Assembly (NCBI RefSeq): GCF_038096165.1
Contig: NZ_CP151076.1
Location: forward strand, 496,001 to 560,000
Source: Pseudomonas sp. G.S.17
GTDB taxonomy: Bacteria; Pseudomonadota; Gammaproteobacteria; Pseudomonadales; Pseudomonadaceae
Direction of reading: 5' to 3'
DNA: 64,000 nucleotides
The translations under genes and the position numbers were made by a program. Below, piece after piece: positions 54,823 through 64,000 of the stretch. Each line of letters starts with the position of its first letter. Position 1 is the first letter of the stretch. Below the pieces are notes generated by a model that saw nothing but the letters and a program-made list of their open reading frames with translations, did not search any database and was not told the origin of the DNA.

Positions 54823-54999
54823 ATGAAAAATGAAAAATGAAAAATCGTTGAACGTGGGTGTTGCTGCTGTTGCTTTTGCGATGGGGGGTTATGCCTAGGC
54901 CGGGCCGGACAGCCCTTGGGTGGCGCGCGTTGCGAAGCAAGGATTACCGGCACTAATTTCGCCACGCACGATTGGGCAGTCGAATTCTCAATGAAATAA
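54823..54999 (+). pseudogene. Decayed copy of the secreted-protein gene
   Basis: The first codons (ATGAAAAATG repeated, causing an early TGA), the signal-like GTTATGCCTAGGC with a TAG stop, and the last ~90 bp (GGTGGCGCGCGTTGCGAAGC onward) match 52967-53410, but about 290 bp of the middle is missing. It has the same upstream DNA and the same stem-loop behind it. Confidence 0.8.
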
Positions 55000-55013
55000 G
55001 CCTTGCGTCATGC

Positions 55014-55082
55014 AGTCCGAATAGCCGTAGCCTCATAGAAGTGTATAGGTTCATGCCGGCGGGCTATTCGGACTTCTTTTTC
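55014..55082 (+). terminator. Second copy of the long stem-loop
   Basis: Arms AGTCCGAATAGCC (55014-55026) and GGCTATTCGGACT (55062-55074), identical to 53425-53495, before copy 2 of the paralogue family. Confidence 0.6.
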
Positions 55083-55104
55083 TGTCCGTTATAAAGGTGT
55101 GCTT

Positions 55105-55926
55105 ATGATAAACAGTATTCCTGGCGGCATGCGCGTTACACATGCCTCGGTTTCACAAGTTGGTCATTCTCCCGCTGTAGCTTCCAGTCAACCTGAGTTG
55201 GCATCGCCTGTGGGTTCTGAAGGTGCTCCACTATTATCAAGCCTTTCTCGCCAATTGGCCGCAAGTGCTTCGCGCGCTGAAGTGCGGGATCGGACTCTGG
55301 ACCGGCAACAGCTTGGTGATGAGGCGCGCAGGCTGCGGGGTCAGATTATGGGCGATAGTTACGAGGCCCAAAAAAGTCTGCACAACAGCGAAGTCCCTGA
55401 TACGGATGATCAGGACTTGTCGAAAAGAGCCGAACAGGCAACCGAATATCTGGCTCGCTTTCATCTGGAGGGTCGCAACCTTAAGAATCCGTTTGCGGAG
55501 TTGTCGAGGGAGCAGCTTAACTTGATCGTCCATGACGAACATGGACCTTATACGATTAACGAAAGGCGTGCTGCCTATTACGAAATCAATGGTGTCGAAT
55601 CCAAGTGGAACAAAACGTTATGGGGGCCTGCCGATATCGAGTCTGCGATGAATGATGGCCGAACTCCAGGGTTCTACACCGAAGTGCTAAACCACTATAA
55701 AACCCTTCCTCTTATCGAGCAGGCCGACTATCCCGAGGAGTACGAAACGCGTCTGCTGGCCAGGATCAAGGAAGACAGTGATCCTAACGGCAAGAAGCCC
55801 AAAGAATTCAAACTCCTGACCCTGTTCGAAGTGCTGGCCAAGCTTAAAAAATTTGACAACCAAGAGACGGCTGACGAAGCCAGTCCGGCAGTTGGCGCGA
55901 CCTCGGTCACGACGACCAGTAACTAG
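55105..55926 (+). CDS. Unrecognised protein of the three-paralogue family, copy 2
   Basis: 273 residues. The first ~42 residues are identical to copy 1 except one (T-H-A for T-L-A), and the segment GFYTEVLNHYKTLPLIEQAD with the region after it is nearly identical, but residues ~45-190 differ much more, so conservation is mosaic. Motifs NPFAELSREQLNLIVHDEHG and YTINERRAAYYEI recur. Start as in copy 1. It lies in the second module unit, behind the decayed secreted-protein gene. Confidence 0.7.
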   Translation: MINSIPGGMRVTHASVSQVGHSPAVASSQPELASPVGSEGAPLLSSLSRQLAASASRAEVRDRTLDRQQLGDEARRLRGQIMGDSYEAQKSLHNSEVPDTDDQDLSKRAEQATEYLARFHLEGRNLKNPFAELSREQLNLIVHDEHGPYTINERRAAYYEINGVESKWNKTLWGPADIESAMNDGRTPGFYTEVLNHYKTLPLIEQADYPEEYETRLLARIKEDSDPNGKKPKEFKLLTLFEVLAKLKKFDNQETADEASPAVGATSVTTTSN

Positions 55927-55952
55927 ATATTAAATCTACGGAGGTGTCGCGT

Positions 55953-58305
<2,353 letters not shown>

Positions 58306-58363
58306 CTAGGTTATTTGTCATGAGTCCAGTTGCGAGGTTACCCGTGGCACCGGCTCGTAGGAG

Positions 58364-58605
58364 ATCCCCCGTCGTCCAGACGCCGCGCTGTCGCGCAGCA
58401 AACGGGGGATGCGTCTAGCGTTGAAGGTGCGCGCGGGGCAGAGACCGTAGCCCGCACTGGTGTGACAGCACCCGAGTAGGAGAGTGGTCCGCACGGTATC
58501 GGCGTGGAGTCATTGTCGGCACAGCTTGCTGTGACCACGTATGAGAGAGTGAATCTTTTCGCCACCGTGTACCCCGCGCGCCCCTTAATCCTGCGAGGAA
58601 TTCTC
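58364..58605 (+). ncRNA. Candidate bridge RNA in the IS110 left end
   Basis: The left end before the recombinase forms ATCCCCCGT (58364-58372) pairing with ACGGGGGAT (58402-58410), enclosing a GCGC-TGTC-GCGC hairpin, then further GC-rich helices. Within it, GCACCCGAGTAGGAG (about 58471-58485) resembles the insertion site GCACCGGCTCGTAGGAG, as a guide loop would. This position fits known IS110-group bridge RNAs, which sit between the left end and the recombinase; assignment is inference. Confidence 0.5.
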
Positions 58606-59940
58606 ATGGCGCGCAAGAACCAGCAGAAACGTTTACGAATTGTTCACGATGACTGTGCGGGCATCGATATTGGCAGTCGTGAGCATTGGGTTGGCGTCGA
58701 CCCTGATCGATGCGATAACCCGGTGCGCAGTTTTTCCACCTTTACCGACGACTTGCTCGGTTTGGCCGACTGGCTCGAATCGCTAAGTATCAGCGTGGTC
58801 GCGATGGAGGCGACCGGGGTTTACTGGATTCCCCTGTTCGAAATTCTGGATGCCCGCGGATTCGACGTCTATCTGGTCAACTCCCGGGCCACACGCCAGA
58901 TATCGGGCCGTAAATCTGACGTGCTGGATTGCCAGTGGATTTGGCAGCTCATGAGCTATGGCCTTCTGCGGGGGGCCTTCCGACCTTCGGACGCCATCTG
59001 CTCCATGCGTTCGATAGTGCGCCAGCGCGCCAATAAAGTTCGCGATCAGGCTCAAACGCTCAACCGTATGCAGAAGGCGTTGAGCCAGATGAATATCCAG
59101 CTCGCCAATGTGATCAGCAATATCGCGGGTGTGACGGGAATGAAAATCCTGCGCGCCATTATCGAGGGTGAGCGTAATCCACAAAAGCTGGCCGCTTTTC
59201 GAGATCGGCGCATCAAGGCTGATCACGAAACCATTGAGCGCAGTTTACGAGGCAACTGGCGCCTGGAACACCTGCATGCCCTGGCTCAGGAAGTGGCTTG
59301 CTACGACTTTCTTGAAGGGCAGATCGCTGAGTGCGACCAAGCGATCAGACAGGTGCTTGAACAATTGCCGACACTCAACGACAAGCCTCAGCCCTCGACC
59401 AAGGCGCTGCGCAGTCCGCATCGTTCTTCATCGGAGCAAGCCGGTTTGCATCAGGCTCTCTGGAAAATCATGGGAGTTGATCTGACGGCTATTCCGACCC
59501 TCGGCGTAGATACGGCCTTGGTGCTCGCCAGTGAGATCGGCCCTGACTTGTCACGTTTTCCGACATCGGGACACTTTTGTTCCTGGCTGGGTCTTGCGCC
59601 CCCGACCCGAATATCAGGCGGTAGACAGCTGCCCGGCAGTGGTCCCAAAGTCCTGAATCGAGCAGCCCAGGCGTTGAAGCAAGCCGCCTCCAATGCGCGC
59701 AATGACAAAAGCTTCATCGGTGCCAGCCATCGTTCGCGTTTGGCAAGGATGGACACCAGCTGTGCGATCAAGGCAACCGCCCACCAACTTGCCCGCTTGA
59801 TCTACGCAATGCTGACCAAAGGCCAGCCTTACGTTGAACAAGGAATGGAGGCTTACGAAGCCAAGACCCAAGACAGGCAGATGCGGGCCTTGCTGCGCAA
59901 GGCCCGCAAGTTGGGATTGGAACTGGTGAAAGCTGCGTGA
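58606..59940 (+). CDS. IS110-family DEDD recombinase (transposase)
   Basis: 444 residues. The N-terminal RuvC-like DEDD domain has GIDIGSREHWVG (D21), VAMEATGVYW (E68), and GRKSDVLDCQW (D105, D108). A coiled central part follows, and the C-terminal Tnp/transposase_20 domain has HFCSWLGLAPPTRISGG and LKQAASNARNDKSF, the likely catalytic serine region. GAGGAA precedes the ATG at 58606. It appears intact. Confidence 0.93.
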   Translation: MARKNQQKRLRIVHDDCAGIDIGSREHWVGVDPDRCDNPVRSFSTFTDDLLGLADWLESLSISVVAMEATGVYWIPLFEILDARGFDVYLVNSRATRQISGRKSDVLDCQWIWQLMSYGLLRGAFRPSDAICSMRSIVRQRANKVRDQAQTLNRMQKALSQMNIQLANVISNIAGVTGMKILRAIIEGERNPQKLAAFRDRRIKADHETIERSLRGNWRLEHLHALAQEVACYDFLEGQIAECDQAIRQVLEQLPTLNDKPQPSTKALRSPHRSSSEQAGLHQALWKIMGVDLTAIPTLGVDTALVLASEIGPDLSRFPTSGHFCSWLGLAPPTRISGGRQLPGSGPKVLNRAAQALKQAASNARNDKSFIGASHRSRLARMDTSCAIKATAHQLARLIYAMLTKGQPYVEQGMEAYEAKTQDRQMRALLRKARKLGLELVKAA

Positions 59941-59989
59941 TTTTTCTTAGTCAAAACAGTGGGTTATTTTATGTTTGATGAGAGAGTGG

Positions 59990-60062
59990 CTCGTAGGAGC
60001 GGCTTTAGCCGCGAGGGCATCAGCCGCGAGCGTGTGCTCCCGGCTAAAGCCGGTCCTACGGG
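59990..60062. repeat. REP pair at the IS110 right edge
   Basis: CTCGTAGGAGCGGCTTTAGC followed by CGCGAG, and the inverted CTCCCGGCTAAAGCCGGTCC near 60037-60056, form the target of the IS insertion and separate it from the channel gene. Confidence 0.75.
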
Positions 60063-60084
60063 GATTGTTTTGTAAAACGCCTCT

Positions 60085-63492
<3,408 letters not shown>

Positions 63493-63527
63493 AGACACCG
63501 GTCGAGCTGATCGAATAGAAGGGCAGT

Positions 63528-64000
63528 TTAGAGGAACAACCCGGGACCCGGGCGGCTTCCTTCCGGGAATCTGACGCCGACTTTGAGGATCTTGTTCCCC
63601 TCCATCACGGCAACAGTCCAAATAGTTCCATTCCATTCAATCTGATCGCCGACCACTGGCTCGCCGCGATTCTTCTGCACGATGAACTTGCTCAGCGGCA
63701 TATTCGAGTCCAGGCCGTCCAGCTTCAGACCATACAAAGCCGCGACCGCGCCCAGCTGGGCGTCGCCTTCGAGAACAAAGTCACCGAAGAAACGCAGATC
63801 CAGACCCCGTTGTGGAGCCTGGCTGAACAGTTTGCCCAGCGCTGCCAAGTCATGTTCGTGGCCGATTACGCAGAGCAGATCGCCCACTTCCAGCGTGGTA
63901 CTACCCGACGGATGGAGCAGTTGCTGACCACGAAACAGCGCCGCGATCCGCGTGCCTTCGGGCATTTTCAGTTCCCGCAGGGCGGCGCCGATGCACCATT
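63528..64000 (-). CDS. K+/H+ antiporter NhaP2/CvrA, C-terminal part (cut by window edge)
   Basis: The frame is open to the right edge and ends with [16 protein letters not shown] at 63528. It contains the TrkA_C/RCK region ([40 protein letters not shown]) and the CorC/HlyC-like domain ([20 protein letters not shown]). This matches the C-terminus of NhaP2/CvrA potassium-proton antiporters. The transmembrane domain is outside the window. Next to kefA as in other Pseudomonas; both bear on ion and osmotic balance. Confidence 0.87.
   Translation of the reverse strand, partial: WCIGAALRELKMPEGTRIAALFRGQQLLHPSGSTTLEVGDLLCVIGHEHDLAALGKLFSQAPQRGLDLRFFGDFVLEGDAQLGAVAALYGLKLDGLDSNMPLSKFIVQKNRGEPVVGDQIEWNGTIWTVAVMEGNKILKVGVRFPEGSRPGPGLFL

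Larger units (their letters stand above)
58356..59991 (+). mobile_element. IS110-family insertion sequence in a REP
   Basis: A ~1636-bp element. The 12 bp GGCTCGTAGGAG occur at both edges (58352-58363 and 59988-59999), including a CT dinucleotide that would be the recombination core, as in IS621. The right edge continues as an intact REP (GAGCGGCTTTAGCCGCGAG), so the element went into a REP. There are no terminal inverted repeats, as usual for the IS110 group. It has ~250 bp of non-coding left end and one recombinase gene. Confidence 0.82.

Overview
The window reads as a chromosomal segment of a Pseudomonas, probably from the fluorescens/syringae side of the genus; the sequence alone does not settle the species. 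The reasons are the pilGHIJ-chpA-chpC order beside gshB, an mdc malonate decarboxylase operon with madLM, a DUF6124 gene, abundant GC-rich Pseudomonas-type REP sequences, and the trxC, rsmE, bioA, selO and kefA-like neighbours.

Layout. 1-298 (-) is the start of gshB. 523-10547 (+) is the twitching-motility chemosensory operon pilG-pilH-pilI-pilJ-chpA-chpC, with no pilK or chpB between pilJ and chpC. 10548-13131 is mostly REP DNA around a self-contained Fic/HTH gene preceded by two palindromes, then a structured leader before a DUF6124 gene (13132-13362). 13380-15609 (-) holds a two-gene chromate-type transporter and a TauD-like dioxygenase. 15949-23242 (+) is a complete malonate-use operon: mdcABCDEGH (decarboxylase, ACP and its prosthetic-group enzymes, malonyl transferase) plus madLM (uptake), with mdcR convergent behind it. 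24361-31734 carries hlyIII, rsmE, bioA, a secreted FAD amine-oxidase-like protein with a Lys/Pro/Ala tail, a small cysteine-containing protein, cytochrome b561 and YceI.

31828-49477 (-) is an aryl-polyene (APE) type gene cluster of 18 genes: ketosynthases, ketoreductase, dehydratases, two ACPs, an AMP-ligase fused to a dehydratase, a HAL/PAL-family ammonia-lyase, acyl- and glycosyltransferases, thioesterase, LolA-like carrier, MMPL exporter, FAD oxidoreductase, methyltransferase and a DUF3261 lipoprotein. Together they would make an aryl starter, extend it into a conjugated polyene on ACPs, attach it to a lipid and export it to the outer membrane. Two mobile-DNA events mark this operon: a 159-bp-period REP array before the glycosyltransferase, and a REP pair plus a MITE lying in frame inside the 5' end of the LolA-like gene.

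49742-58272 is an accessory stretch: parA-like ATPase, PAAR protein, trxC, a higBA toxin-antitoxin pair, and a tandemly duplicated module (a secreted 147-aa protein plus paralogues of an unrecognised family) beside selO, with a stray copy of the selO 3' end marking the duplication. An IS110-family element (about 58356-59991) with a structured non-coding left end, a candidate bridge RNA, sits in a REP. The window ends with a large KefA/MscK-like mechanosensitive channel and the C-terminus of an NhaP2/CvrA K+/H+ antiporter, both on the minus strand.

The most unusual items are the chimeric MITE/REP-derived N-terminus of the APE LolA-like gene, the 16-bp-TIR MITE found twice at the same relative place in REP sequences, the selO-adjacent module with mosaic conservation, the IS110 non-coding end, and paired palindromes before the Fic gene.
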